64,000 nucleotides of DNA from Bostrychus sinensis (GCA_020698575.1 CM036245.1:10383479-10447478), one strand, 5' to 3'. Positions 1-10,940 are shown, counted from the stretch's first letter. Notes: generated by a model from the sequence alone, not told the origin. Numbers and translations are program-made.

Positions 1-168
1 TTATATTTAGGAGCTGGAAGGTCACCCCTCACCAACTCGTCCTTAGCTTTTGCGAAACTGACTCCGGGAGATGTGGCAGGGCTCTACAAGTGCACGTCTT
101 ACATTAAACAGGTTAACTTAAATCTTATTGCTTCTAACGGGACGTGCCCAAGTGGAGCCAGAGCCTGA
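1..168 (+). CDS. Possible 3' part of an Ig-like domain exon (partial, enters from the left edge)
   Basis: The forward frame starting at base 1 is open to a TGA at 166-168. It carries NSSLAFAKLTPGDV followed by AGLYKC at about residues 13-32. This resembles the E-F strand region of an Ig domain (L-x-F-x-x-L-x-x-x-D then Y-x-C), with one extra residue between D and Y. NSS is a potential N-glycosylation site. The next residues, VNLNLIAS, alternate like a G strand. A weak donor-like CAG/GTTAAC lies at 111/112. It could be the end of a receptor or B7-like exon, a decayed exon, or chance. The upstream half is outside the window, so no gene is named. Confidence 0.3.
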   Translation, partial: LYLGAGRSPLTNSSLAFAKLTPGDVAGLYKCTSYIKQVNLNLIASNGTCPSGARA

Positions 169-861
169 GCATTACGTGGCTACAGTAGGACTAATTGAAT
201 GAGGCTCTTTGGTTCAGGCCTTTGTGAACTCGTCCTGACACAAACTACACAACCTCATTATAACCCATAATATAACCAGCCAATAGTAATCAGGTAAAGG
301 ACAAAAGCCAGAAATACCTGCTTCATATAAAACGCTGCAAATGTTTCCCGAGGCTGAGGAACCATCATTTCAGTTTTGCATTTGGTCTCTGCCTATTAAT
401 AATCATTGGCCTATCTTTACAGTGTGGGGCCGTCATTAGCGCAGGTTAATGGACCAAGGTATCCGAGCTGAGCCGTCGCCATGGAAACCACTGTCCTGCC
501 TCGCGATTGAAACGAACTAAGTGGCCATTGAACTGGGTCAGGAATAGTCTTAAATTTCTCTCCATGTTCAGTGGCTTTACTTGATCCAGGAACGGGACAG
601 TGCGGCGATAAAATAACATTTAAGAAATCACATGCACTGCCAATTATGCTACATCTAAAGGACACTTAAAAATGTGTGTTTTTTTTTGTATATTTTTATT
701 TTTATGGTATATTTCTGCTGTATAACAACTGTATCCCAAAATATTGCATTTGCTGATTACTGGATTTTAAAGGGGCTGAATTATTTTTAAATCATTTGTG
801 GACACCTCTATTGTTTTTTCCAATAATTACTTTTCTACTGCCATAAAAAGACACAGGTCAA
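169..861. other. No recognised feature
   Basis: AT-rich sequence with no convincing ORF, repeat end or RNA gene. A short GC-richer patch near 420-560 looks non-repetitive. The segment from about 769 may be the decayed start of the AAAGG-type repeat that follows. Confidence 0.3.
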
Positions 862-879
862 TTATGCAGAAACATAGAA

Positions 880-1225
880 AAGAAAAAAGCTTTTTATTTC
901 CTTAAACCTTTTGTATGATGCCATTTTACTACAAAATGAAAAATAGCTGTGCGGAATCTGTGGAAACACAGCTGTACACTGTTTTTTGGATAAATGAATG
1001 AGAGCAGACTGAATGTAGAGGGCTTGTTGATTGGTCAGTGCTTTCTGAAGTGGGCGGGGTTCGTGTAACCGTGCATCCTGAGGCCTCCAAAACTCAGCGC
1101 CAGAGAATACATGCTTGCTCAAATATGCGTGAATGAAACAAAACACAACTCCAGGTTTGTTTTTAGATGATGGAACAACTTTATAACAGCTCAGTAAAGT
1201 CAATCTGACCTAATATCGCCCCACA
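880..1225 (-). repeat. Dispersed repeat R1 copy (AAAGGTCCCCTAT family), minus orientation
   Basis: Closely matches 12591-12990 and partly 21480-21670. Shared landmarks are TGTAGAGGGCTTGTTGATTG, GTGGGCGGGG, GAGGCCTCCAAAA-like and AACACAACTCCAGGTTTGTT. Read on the minus strand it aligns with the copies at 57.2 kb and 3.1 kb that begin TTAAAGGTCCCCTATT. No transposase is present, so it is probably a non-autonomous element. The 113-codon minus-strand frame here is incidental. Confidence 0.7.
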
Positions 1226-1775
1226 TTTTGTGATAAAAATGAAAATTTATTTAATAAATTTACTAATACCATGAATCATCTCACTGGTTGTTAGTAATAT
1301 TTGGTCATACACTTGTAAGACTCCATAACCTGAAGTGCAGTCTAGGGAAAGCAGGAACCAAAACACCAATATGCAACATTTTATACACATCCGCCATTTT
1401 GTCAGACTTCATTTTTATTATTTTGTTATCTGTAATAATTTCACTTAAGCCATATGGTAGGTAGATGATTTATACATTTTCTTAATTACATATTTGAACT
1501 AATAGTTGTTTGATGTAAAAACAGTGCTTAAAATGTGCCTTTAGATACGAAAAACCCTACCTACAAAGTTGATATAACGTGTATTACTGATTTTGTCGTA
1601 CATCTGTCTAATGTTTGATTGCCTGCTTGTACCCTGCACTTGCCCAGGACATCCTTAAAAAAAAAACCAAACACGTTAAAGGATCTTTTTCTGGTTAAAT
1701 ATAATAAAACAACAACATAGGCCTACTGTATTATAAACTCTGATGTCGAAGATTTACAGATTTGATCAAAATATA

Positions 1776-1975
1776 AAGGATAACATGGGTTCTTTTTGGG
1801 TCAAGGAAACTTTAAGTGTCTACTCCACTAAATGAAAACCTAAACCTACTCAGCCACACAGGGGTCGTGACCTTTCTAACCCTAAAACAGGTGTGTCAGT
1901 GACCCCTGACAAAGTGCTTTTTGTGCAGCATATGAAGGACAACATGAGGTCTTTTTGCGTCAAGGTAACTTAAAA
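1776..1975. repeat. Short shared block (1816-1930) flanked by imperfect direct repeats
   Basis: The block with GAAAACCTAAACCTACTCAG and TGACAAAGTGCTTTTTGTGC recurs at 7515-7625 with few differences. Around it, ACATGGGTTCTTTTTGGGTC (about 1785) and ACATGAGGTCTTTTTGCGTC (about 1940) form an imperfect direct repeat of about 40 bp spaced by about 155 bp. The copy here lacks the inverted terminus present at the 7.5-kb copy. Confidence 0.6.
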
Positions 1976-2610
1976 ATGAATAACAAAGTTTGAAAAAAAA
2001 AAGCAGGTCATGGAGAGTAACTTTGACAAAATCAACACATTCAGAGACACGGATACTTTATAATCAGCCTGATGATGACGATGATGATGATGAATGCAAC
2101 CTTTGTTTTCACTGATTGTGTTGCCCTTCAAATTACTCAACCGGCTCTAACCTCCACATTTCTCTTTATGTGTGAGTGTAGTCTAAATACTGTGTGTTCA
2201 GGGAAACTCAGGGCCTGAGACAGAGGAGAGTATCGTGTCCACTGCAGGACAGGACTGACAGAGGGGACAGAGGGAAAGAAGGATGCTCATTGCCCAATTC
2301 AGTAAAACAAAACAAACAAAAAACACTGTCTCCATTTTTAGCAAAGGGGTACAGTGGCTGTCAGAAGTCACACAATGATAAAAAATGTATAATTTCAAGT
2401 TATTCTAGTGTAATGTTGTATATAAGCACAATGTGTATATAAGTACAATATGTTATTGGCATGGATTTTAATGCTGAGTTATTGATGCCATTTTGTCAAC
2501 ATGGCATCTAAAAACAGCAGACACAGCAATATCAGTCGTGTATTAAATGTTATGTCTGCAATTTTGAGACTTTGATTAATGCTTTTTGTTGTAGCTTAAT
2601 AAGACATATT

Positions 2611-3076
2611 ATTAGAATTAGGGCTGCACGATATGGAGAAAACATGCGATATTCGATAATTATGTTGAAAATTGCGATAACGATATTATTGCGATATTTG
2701 AAAATAGAGCCTACTTTTTGAACATAGTAAGATAAATTCACTACATCTCACTAAAATGTAAGTTCCTGTATTTACAAGTCAAAACAGCGACAAAATCAAA
2801 ACTTAACACAGACTAAACCAGGAATAAAACAAGGCTAAGCTGTGACTAAATTAATTAAATTACCACTAAAACTGGACTTTTTAAACATTTTTATTTAGTC
2901 ACAACACATGTTCTTTTAAGGCTCTGGTGGAAAATGATTCTTCAGTGTAAATCTCTGTCAGATGGAAGACCACAGTGTTATTGCGATATATTTAGATTCT
3001 TGCAATTCGGATATTGCATTTGCTGATATTGCGATAACGATAATTTTGCGATATATTGTGCAGCCTTAATTAGAAT
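2611..3076 (+). mobile_element. hAT-type MITE (TAGGGCTGCACGATA family), 450 bp
   Basis: The element spans 2619-3068 and is bounded by an exact 8-bp target duplication, ATTAGAAT (2611-2618 and 3069-3076). The ends are imperfect inverted repeats: TAGGGCTGCACGATA at the left, and TAAGGCTGCACAATA when the right end is reverse-complemented. Subterminal regions are rich in GCGATAT motifs. There is no transposase. 8-bp duplications are typical of hAT elements. The interior contains ACTAAACCAGGAATAAAAC, which resembles the minisatellite core seen later in the window. Confidence 0.9.
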
Positions 3077-3100
3077 TACTGTGAACCATATTAGGTGCAG

Positions 3101-3310
3101 TTTAAAGGTCCCCTATTATGCTGAATAGACTTTTTTTAGACTCTTTTTTTCATGTTTAAGTAATCCTATATGCTGAGGCAGACCCTTCTGAAGAGGTAAA
3201 AACGCTCGGTCTCACGGCTCTACGTAGGAACATGAAACCAGGAAGTGCTCCTTTGCGTTCTCTGCAAAGTCAAAGTAGCAACTTCCCAAAAGAAGACATT
3301 TTCTCATACA
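3101..3310 (+). repeat. Dispersed repeat R1 copy, plus orientation
   Basis: Starts TTTAAAGGTCCCCTATTATG and shares CGCTCGGTCTCACGGCTCTA, CATGAAACCAGGAAGTGCTC and CCCAAAAGAAGACA with the longer copy at 57197-57625. The right part is lost. Confidence 0.65.
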
Positions 3311-3451
3311 TATACAATAATACTAATGCAAAAATGTCCAAAATTATTTCAAAAATCCTGAAAAAAAAACAACAACAACAAACATAATATTGGACATTTA
3401 CAACAAAATACATGTTTGCCAATTATCAATAAAATATTAATAAGATTATAT

Positions 3452-3664
3452 GGTAACACTGTAGAAAAGGATTAACTTTCCAGCAGTATCAAAGCATTAA
3501 TAAAGATGTAATAACTATTTCATACTACTGTCACTAAATTAACGCTGAAAAAATTAAAGTTTAAATAATTACAAATAACAATGTTTATATCTCAACTGTG
3601 GTTATTATTGTTAAAAATACTGTTACCATTGCTCTCTAGTGTGTACTTGTCATAAAGTGTTACC
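3452..3664. mobile_element. Short GGTAACACT-ended MITE
   Basis: Inverted ends GGTAACACT (3452) and AGTGTTACC (ending 3664) enclose about 210 bp of AT-rich sequence with no coding capacity. The same end motif bounds the elements at 8643-9167, 24514-25174 and 56158-56438. Confidence 0.55.
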
Positions 3665-3687
3665 CATTATACATATATATTTTTTGG

Positions 3688-4488
3688 GTTATTTTTAGGA
3701 CTGCACAATATATCGCAAAATGATCGCGATATCTGCAAATGCAATATTCGTATGGCAGTAATCTAAATATGGCAATAACGCTGTGGTCTTCCATCTGAAG
3801 AGATTTACACTGAAAAATCATTTTCCTACCAGAGCCTTAATAAAAATGTGTTGTGACTAAATAAAAATGTTTAAAAAGTCCAGCTTTAGTGGTAATTTCC
3901 TTAACTTAGCAACAATGTAGTCTTGTTTTATTCCTGGTTAAATCTGTGTTAATGCGGAACTCAGTAACTCTGCTCGTTTCTTCGCTTTTTTTGCCTTATT
4001 TTCCTCTATAGAGCTCCCCCTACAGTTCGGAGTAAAGCATTATTGTAAATACTACTTTCGTTTCCCCCTCCGCGTATCTGTACAAAGTTTTTTCTTCCAT
4101 TTGGCCGCTCTGGCACGCCGAAAATTGAGAAATAAAGCCACCACTAGCTTGCTGTTTTGCTCACCGGGATGTGCCGCTTTCTTGCGAGACCCAAGACTTC
4201 TGCGACTCCGGGTCGGCGATACTCACTGTTCAGCCCAGAGACACCAGGGGGAGCTGCCGCACGCTTCATTTACCCCACAACAACTCATTTAACCATCACA
4301 CGGACTCCGAAACGGTTTATTTAAGTTTTGTAAATACAGAGACTTACATTTTTGTTTGAAGTGAATTTAACTTACTTTGTCAGAATAGCAAGCCCTTTTT
4401 AAAAATATCGCAAAAATCTTATCGCAATATTCAACATAGTTATCGGATATAGCATGTTTTTACCATATCGTGCAGCCCTAGTTATTTT
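3688..4488 (-). mobile_element. hAT-type MITE (TAGGGCTGCACGATA family), longer copy, 785 bp
   Basis: The element spans 3696-4480 with an exact 8-bp target duplication, GTTATTTT (3688-3695 and 4481-4488). Its first 250 bp are the reverse complement of the interior of the 2619-3068 copy (TGTGGTCTTCCATCTGA, GTTGTGACTAAATAAAAATG). It carries about 400 extra bases (3950-4390) missing from the short copy, which therefore looks like an internal deletion product. Two overlapping 62-63 codon frames in the extra part show no transposase motif. Confidence 0.9.
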
Positions 4489-4637
4489 ACGTCAGTGAAA
4501 ATGCTGCTCTGTCTCCCTGCAGGTCTCTCTAACCCTCGCTGAGTGCTTTCTCTCAGAGCAGAGTTGTCTTAATCCACCTGGCTCTGCTCTGGCTCTCCAC
4601 TTCCCAAGCGCCGACACGAGAGCAGGTCATAACTTAC

Positions 4638-4668
4638 CACACACACACACACACACACACAGAGAGAG
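4638..4668. repeat. (CA)n then (GA)n microsatellite
   Basis: About eleven CA units followed by four AG units in a GC-richer stretch. Confidence 0.95.
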
Positions 4669-5009
4669 ACACGCACTTTCTCTCACACACACGTTCCTAA
4701 AGTTACCCAGCAGCTCCCCAGGCTTTTCTCCGCTGAACCATTGGCGCCATGTTACGTTTAAGGTCAGTTACTCAGTTTCCATTTCAGCTTTTACATTCGG
4801 TCGGTGGCGCACGAATAAACTGGACGATTGTCTGTCGGACCTGTTTGATTTTAGAGGTAACAACCCCTCTCTATCCTCTCTCTGTCCGATTGAAGTTACA
4901 TTTAATGCCCAAGAGCAGGAGCAGTGTCGTTAAGTGGAGTCACTTTTGAGGCTTTTAGGTGTGGCCTGAAACAGAACGGTGAAGTGAGGATTTCATCCGC
5001 TCCTAACAC

Positions 5010-5245
5010 TGAATACAGAGGTGAAAGAAGCACTGGTACTAAAGGAAAAGTGCTGTTACTTCAAAACAATTTTACTCAAGAAGTACAAATAGTAGAAAGT
5101 AAAAAAGGGCATTGAGTGATGAGTATGTAAGGCAGCGGTCAGCTAACCTACGCCCGTGAGCCAAACTTGACCCTCGGCTGTATAAAGTTGGCCTGCGTCA
5201 ACTTTTAGCTGATTTGCACTTTTATTAATTGCTATTACCTGATAG
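5010..5245. repeat. Fragments of two MITE families
   Basis: 5019-5110 (AAGTGCTGTTACTTCAAAAC, TTTACTCAAGAAGTAC) resembles the end of the acTTTACTTAAGTAAAA-type element seen intact at 16936-17477. 5131-5200 (CAGCGGTCAGCTAACCTACG) resembles the left end of another common fish MITE; no matching right end is visible. Confidence 0.4.
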
Positions 5246-6137
5246 CATTTAACTAGGGACGTAACGATATCCAAATCTCACGGTACGATATTATCACGAT
5301 ATTAACCTCATGATATGATATTTATTGCAATATTGTGGGGAGGCTCACAGTATTGTGGAAATGCTCATGATAACATATATTATATAAAAATGCCCTGCAA
5401 AGCCCTGGGTGCAATAATTATTGTCATATTTCATGTTTTATCTGCTCTGAAGTGTGACAGATAAGTAAGTTTTCATCTGGATCACATTAGTTTGGTCTGA
5501 CAACAAAAAGCTTTAAACAGCAGCTCAAACAGGTGCTATGAACAATGACCATTTAAGGAACTTCCCCTTCTTAAACGTCAATGGACACGCCTCTTGTAAA
5601 CAAAGAGCACGTCTCTCAGACATCACTGATCAGGGGTCAGCACAGGGGCAAGTGTTCACCGTTTGCTTTTATCCACAAACTCCTGCTCACACCCTTCCTC
5701 TGCTGGACACTAGAGATAGTTTATAGTTTTCAGCGCGAGTCCAGTCCGAGCCTGTAGCCCGCTCCTCCAGCGCACGGAGAGGAGAGAGAGGAAATGAATG
5801 AGCAAAGTGTTGTGGCGCCGCGTATGAACGTAAAAAGTTTATTTAGTAACTTTTAGTGTATTATTTACTAAGCTTTTGAATCCTCCGCTACAGAAAACAG
5901 CTGTGAGTCTTGATATTTGCTGATTTATCCTGCTAACACTGCTAAAAACACCAGCTTCCTCCACCATGTTGGCTCAAATGGCGCAAAGGATCATGGTCTA
6001 TGTAGTTCTCTCTGCTTTTTACCACGCCGCTGCAACAAAACTATGTATTTTCGCTTGGGGAGAATACTGTTTGATACCGTAATGAGAGACTTTTGCTATC
6101 GTGATATTACCAATACCGTTACATCTCTACATTTAAC
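5246..6137 (+). mobile_element. hAT-type MITE (TAGGGACGTAACGATAT family), 876 bp
   Basis: The element spans 5254-6129 with an exact 8-bp target duplication, CATTTAAC (5246-5253 and 6130-6137). The left end is TAGGGACGTAACGATAT; the right end reverse-complemented is TAGAGATGTAACGGTATTGG. Subterminal CGATATT-type motifs match the style of this fish family. The interior (5540-6060) is GC-richer and has short frames but no transposase catalytic motif. Confidence 0.9.
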
Positions 6138-6439
6138 TCTGTGGAGCTATGGGTAAATGGAAGTCTTTATTTAGAAGCATACAGCTCTCTGTCATGGTTT
6201 CTTGGTTTTAGTTGCCTCCAACCAATAAATAGCAAGCATTCTATCATGGTTACCTTTGCCTCTATCCCATAAGTATAGCGCATTTTATCGTGTTCATTTA
6301 AAGCTGCCTCCCTCCTGATGTAAGGGATAGGTACAGAGTAAATTTGAACTACTACTGTCCTCAAACTTGTATTGAATCTGTGACAAATCCCTTTACCACT
6401 GAAGTCAAGAAATACTTCCAATAATTTAGTAACTGTGTA

Positions 6440-6860
6440 CTAACTCTTTTATTATTCACTCTTCGCTTAAATTAGTTTATATAAGCAGAACAATCAAAGA
6501 CAAAGTCACCAATCAGAGAAACAAAGAGCCAGACAGCCTATTATGAGCAGGTCTGTCCTTATTTCTGAACGGGGACAGCAGCAGAAGCCAGTTCAGTACA
6601 AAGACTTGCGGAAAAAGTGGGTTTCTTTGAATGCGGTTGTTACGTCGGACGTCATAAGACTTTTTTTGTTGTTAAAATGGCAACAAGACAAAGAAAAACG
6701 TACAACAGAAAACTGAACACCAACAGTTGATGAAGAAAAGCTCTAAATGTCTGTGATAGGCCAGTTCCAAATCGTCTGGAGAGAAACGCTTTGCTGCGAG
6801 AGAGGAATAATATGATAAATGAATGAGTTTGTTTTTATTGTAAAAGTAACACACACTGAC
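6440..6860 (-). repeat. Dispersed repeat R3 copy, minus orientation
   Basis: On the minus strand this aligns with 27940-28330 and 63520-63865. Shared landmarks are CCAATCAGAGAAAC, a GGACAGCAGCAGAAGCC-type motif and ACAAGACAAAGAAAAA. No terminal repeat or target duplication was identified. It is probably a non-autonomous element. Confidence 0.6.
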
Positions 6861-7009
6861 AAACTGTTGTGGTCTGACACGTTTCTGTAACTAGTTTTCA
6901 AACATAACATCAATTCAGAAACATATATTTTTTAGCCTTTAACCTATATGTTAATTATATGCTAACATTGCTTGCTATTGTTTTCTAACCTGGGCTCTAT
7001 ATTACGTAC

Positions 7010-7350
7010 ATCTAGAGTTGAAGCGCTCTAGGTCTCAGGCGCATTTTTACTCGGTCTCTTGGTCTCAAATGCACTTTTACTCGGTGTTGGCCTTGGAGTT
7101 TTTTGTACCAATCATTAAGAGAAAATGATTTTGGACTAATTTGTTTTTATTATATTTCTAGTAATAACTAGCTATGCCTAAAATACATTGATAAGTTACT
7201 TAAAACGGCACCACCTAGGTCTTAGTTTCACATGTTTTTTGGGCTTGACCTGGTTTCAGTTTACCTTGGTCTTGGTCTCCACTTTGTCTCCACTTGAATA
7301 AGTCTTGGTCTTAACTCGGTCTCGGTGCCTAAACGTCTCGGTCCTGGTCT
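7010..7350. repeat. Degenerate GGTCTCGGTCTT-type tandem repeat
   Basis: Irregular units of GGTCTC, GGTCTT and TCGGTCTC (for example 7047-7085 and 7255-7350) flank an AT-rich centre. It is a low-complexity minisatellite-like stretch without coding potential. Confidence 0.5.
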
Positions 7351-7366
7351 GGATTATTATGGTTCA

Positions 7367-7389
7367 TTAGTATTAGTATTAGTATTAGT
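7367..7389. repeat. (ATTAGT)n microsatellite
   Basis: Nearly four perfect ATTAGT units. Confidence 0.85.
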
Positions 7390-7506
7390 CTGTGTTGCCC
7401 ATTGCCAAAACATCTTGATTATTAATAATTTGCCATTTTTGGTGGCCAATGCTAATTCGTCCAAATAAAAAACGTATTGTCTGCTTAGCTAAAGCCGTCC
7501 TTCTAG

Positions 7507-7687
7507 TCTACCCCACTCCATATGAAAACCTAAACCTACTCAGCCCCACACAGGGGTCATGACCTTTCTAACCTCTGAAACAGGTGCGGTGGTGACCCCT
7601 GACAAAGTGCTTTTTGTGCAGCAGACTAGTGAAACCTGCAAACACTCGTCCCAGGACCAGCCGGCTCTCTGTAGTGGGGTAGAAAAG
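7507..7687. mobile_element. Short MITE with TCTACCCCAC inverted ends
   Basis: The left end TCTACCCCACTCCA and the right end TGTAGTGGGGTAGA are inverted over about 13 bp and enclose about 175 bp. Most of the interior also occurs at 1816-1930. The target duplication is unclear. No coding sequence. Confidence 0.55.
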
Positions 7688-8345
7688 CAGTTTTCAGTAC
7701 ATTCTGATGTTATTATTGTCTACCTGAGCGATTAAAACTATAATGAAGGCTCAGTATCATCTGCCGTGTCTTTATAACAATGCTAAAAATACATACAATT
7801 ATCTAAACTGTAAAACTGTAAACTTTAAATTTTAAGTTTTACTCACTATCATTATTTAGTTTTAACTCATCTTACCACCAACTCACTATCCATTGTTAAG
7901 TAAAAAAAGTATTACTATTGATAATAATAAAAACTTAATATACTAAATTTAACAAAAGAATAATACTTTTTTTTGAACAATGGATAATCAGTTGGCTGTA
8001 AGATGAGTTTAAAAATAATGATAGTGCGTAAAACTTAAAATTGAAAGTTTTTCATTTATGATAGTGTATAAAATTTTACGTTTTTAGGGATATGAACTGT
8101 CAAATTAAGTGAACAAAAAATATCAGTTGATGGAAACTTGAGATTTTGAGTTTGCTCCAAAAATCAAAAATCTTATGGAATCCCTTATGTTGTTGAATTT
8201 TCACTACATTTTTTTTTTTTAGAGTATTGTACAGAAGCCACTACTGCTGTACAAGTTATTATACAGTCACATTTTAATACTGTAAAACAAAAACTAATGT
8301 ATTTTGCAAGTTGAGCTGGATTTCTTCCCAGAATATTACAAAACA

Positions 8346-9210
8346 TATATAATCAGGGCTTGACATTTACTTACTGGCCACCGTCTTTGTCGAAAGTTAC
8401 TAGCCAGTGTTTTTACTAGCCACAATTTAATTAGTGGAGTTTTTGTGTATATTTAATAGTATACAATGAGCTTAAAGAAATGTAAAATGTTTTGTGCATG
8501 GCCAGGCGTTTATCAAATATAAAAAAACAGGTTTTCAGACAGAAAACAGTGTACCTCTGTGCTGCTGTAGTGTCTTTTAAAACGTCATTTTTTTATTACT
8601 AAATCTAATTACTATTTCTTTCTTTAATCGTGATGAATTACTGGTATCACTTTATTTTAAGATCAACTTTTTAACCATTAACTAAATGCCTAATTAGCAT
8701 GCTTGTTAGTGGTTAATTAAGCTGTTATTTGGAAATATAAAGCACCTATTAGTCCCTTATTCTGTGTGACCATACTCTACAGCTAATTAGCAACTAACTA
8801 ACATAATCCTCTTAATAAACTCATAATTACTACTACTTCATTAGGAGGAAGCAAGGAAATTGTTGGACATAAATTATGATTTTAATAAGATTTTTGGAGA
8901 ATTGGAGCATGATTAGGGAATACTACCACAAAACTCTTATTAAGATTAAGAATTCATGTCCAACAACTTTCCTTACTTCCTACTAATGAGCAGAAATTAT
9001 GAGTTTATTAAGGAGAAAATGTTAGTTAGTTGCTAATTAGATCACACAGAATAAGGGATTAATAAATGCTTTATAATGAACAATTATGGGCTAATTAGTC
9101 ACTAACTAGCATGCTAATTAGCACTTAGTTAATGATTAATAGGTGGACCTTAAAATAAAGTGTTACCAAATTTAAAAAAAGTAGTGTTAATGTCAAGCCC
9201 TGTATATAAT
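8346..9210 (+). mobile_element. hAT-type MITE (CAGGGCTTGACATT family) carrying a nested insertion
   Basis: The element spans 8354-9202 between exact 8-bp duplications TATATAAT (8346-8353 and 9203-9210). The ends are CAGGGCTTGACATTTAC and, reverse-complemented on the right, CAGGGCTTGACATTAAC. The left part has the ACTGGCCACC and CTAGCCA motifs of this fish family. A second, palindromic element occupies 8643-9167, leaving only about 35 bp of the host element on its right side. Confidence 0.9.
8643..9167. mobile_element. Long palindromic GGTATCAC/GTGTTACC MITE nested in a hAT-type MITE
   Basis: The two halves are reverse complements along most of their length. GGTATCACTTTATTTTAAG pairs with CTTAAAATAAAGTGTTACC, GCTAATTAGCAACTAACTAA with its complement near 9020-9045, and AACTCATAATTACT with AGAAATTATGAGTTTATTAA. 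The centre is near 8900. The family ends match 3452-3664, 24514-25174 and 56158-56438. The sequence could fold into a very long hairpin. No ORF. Confidence 0.8.
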
Positions 9211-9829
9211 ATATATATAAATATATATATTTTGTACACTTGCTATTTCAAACTGAAAAGTAGCCAGGCCCCGCCTCTTTCTCAGCCCCATCCTTGGTTC
9301 TTCCGCTTCTGCAGCAGATTTCAAACATTGTTAAAGGGCAGAGTAAGGCCTGGGCCAAGTTCGTCAAAAGCATTTTAGCATTTTTTGCAGGGGACAGTTT
9401 AAGGCCGAATGACGCAGGTGCAATTACCTGCTTTCTCATGCATTTTACCAGACCAACAGGCACCTTTCTGTATCATATAGTAGCAAGGTTTACTCATTGT
9501 GCAGATTATTTCTCACTGCTGTCTATAGAAAGTGTATTTTCACATGTGAGAAAAGTACCAGGAAGTAATCTTGTTTATTATTACAGTGTTGTCAGTGCAC
9601 TGTAATAAACGTCTTCCACATGACAACAAGGAGAACACGAAACAAGAGAGGACTGGGACAAGAGCGTAAGAGCGGGAAGGTGGCAACCGTGGAGTAACAT
9701 CAGAAGTAGCCACCATTTAACCTTTGGGCAGCACTAACACTCCTGTTTACTTTACCAAAATATGAACAAAAGGACCATAATTTAGCAGTGAGTTACTACT
9801 TCTCAACACTATCCCAAGTCTGGAGTTGT
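9211..9829. other. No recognised feature
   Basis: Begins with an ATATAT-rich run, then mixed sequence. Two overlapping frames near 9250-9600 (71 and 103 codons, opposite strands) show no domain or composition suggesting a gene. Confidence 0.3.
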
Positions 9830-10150
9830 CAAATGCCTCACAGACAGAGACAGACAGAAGGGAGCTGCTCAGAGGAGATATCATTGGTGTCAGTCCGAGC
9901 GAACACCTATCGATTTACATCCAGCTCTCCTCTGCGCGCGACAATGAGACCTCATGTTTAATTCATGCAGCGAGTATGAAAGAGCCATAAATACAGAGGC
10001 TCTCTCTCCAACAGCGCGGCTAGTTAGGCTCGGGATGCACCGGTAGCAAACATTACAAAGAAGAAGAGGGCTTTTATAGGGTAGAAGCTAGGCCTGTGTG
10101 TAACTTTGGTCGTGTCTCTAATGAAGGGGACACAGCGGGGGAGGCTATAA
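9830..10150. other. Non-repetitive GC-richer block, candidate conserved noncoding element
   Basis: No resemblance to other parts of the window and no long ORF. It contains ATCGATTTA, GCGCGCGAC and CATAAATACAG motifs. Calling it conserved is inference only; cross-species alignment would decide. Confidence 0.2.
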
Positions 10151-10254
10151 TGACTCCACAGACGCTGGGTTGGTGCATGGGTCCCAATTTATTCCTTCGT
10201 TCCTTTCAGTAATTTCCCTTTCCTCTGTCTCCTAGCATGCAGTGATTTGTATTT

Positions 10255-10320
10255 CTCCATCCTCTCCATTTATTCAGGCTTGGGACCAGCACAAAAAGTA
10301 CACTGCCTGTGGTTTCTCAT
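10255..10320. repeat. Fragment of a GGCTTGGGACC-type fish repeat
   Basis: CATTTATTCAGGCTTGGGAC followed by a GCACAAAAAGTACACTG motif. Related fragments occur at 25215-25300, 43190-43270 and 55585-55660, and inverted at about 52225-52265. Confidence 0.5.
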
Positions 10321-10394
10321 GTAGTTCAATAATAATAATGATAATAAAACAAAAACACAACTACTAATAATAATAAAGCAAAAATAATACTAAC

Positions 10395-10940
10395 TAGAAG
10401 CACTTGGAGAGCATAGACCTCCGCCAAGGCATACGGTCAGTCGCCTGAGAAAAACCTGGATCTGGACCTGAACCTGGATGGCCTGGATCTTGCTCTATAA
10501 GTATGAAAGATACATCGAATCTGTGAACATACTGCTGAAAGAGAAAAACCTCATCTTTCATTTGGCATTATTTGCAAGTTTGTAATTTTTGTTGCTATAT
10601 CCAATTTCATATGAACCCTATGTATGTTCTAAAAGTAAGTTACTTACTCATGGACAGTACAAAACATTGAAAAGATCAAAGTATACAAGGGTGGCAGCGA
10701 GGTCAAAAAACTGTGCGGCTTCACTCCCATGGTGCACCTCTGATTTGACGCCATTTTAAAGACAGAAATATTAATAATGAACTTAATTGCTAACAAAATA
10801 CGCATTAAAAAAATCAAAAGAACAATAACTTATTGAACTTATAATGAAATTATACCTATTTACCAATTAAATAAGCTCAAAATAATCATGTTAACAATAA
10901 GCATAATCAACCATAAGAAAGAAATACTAAATCAAGATCA

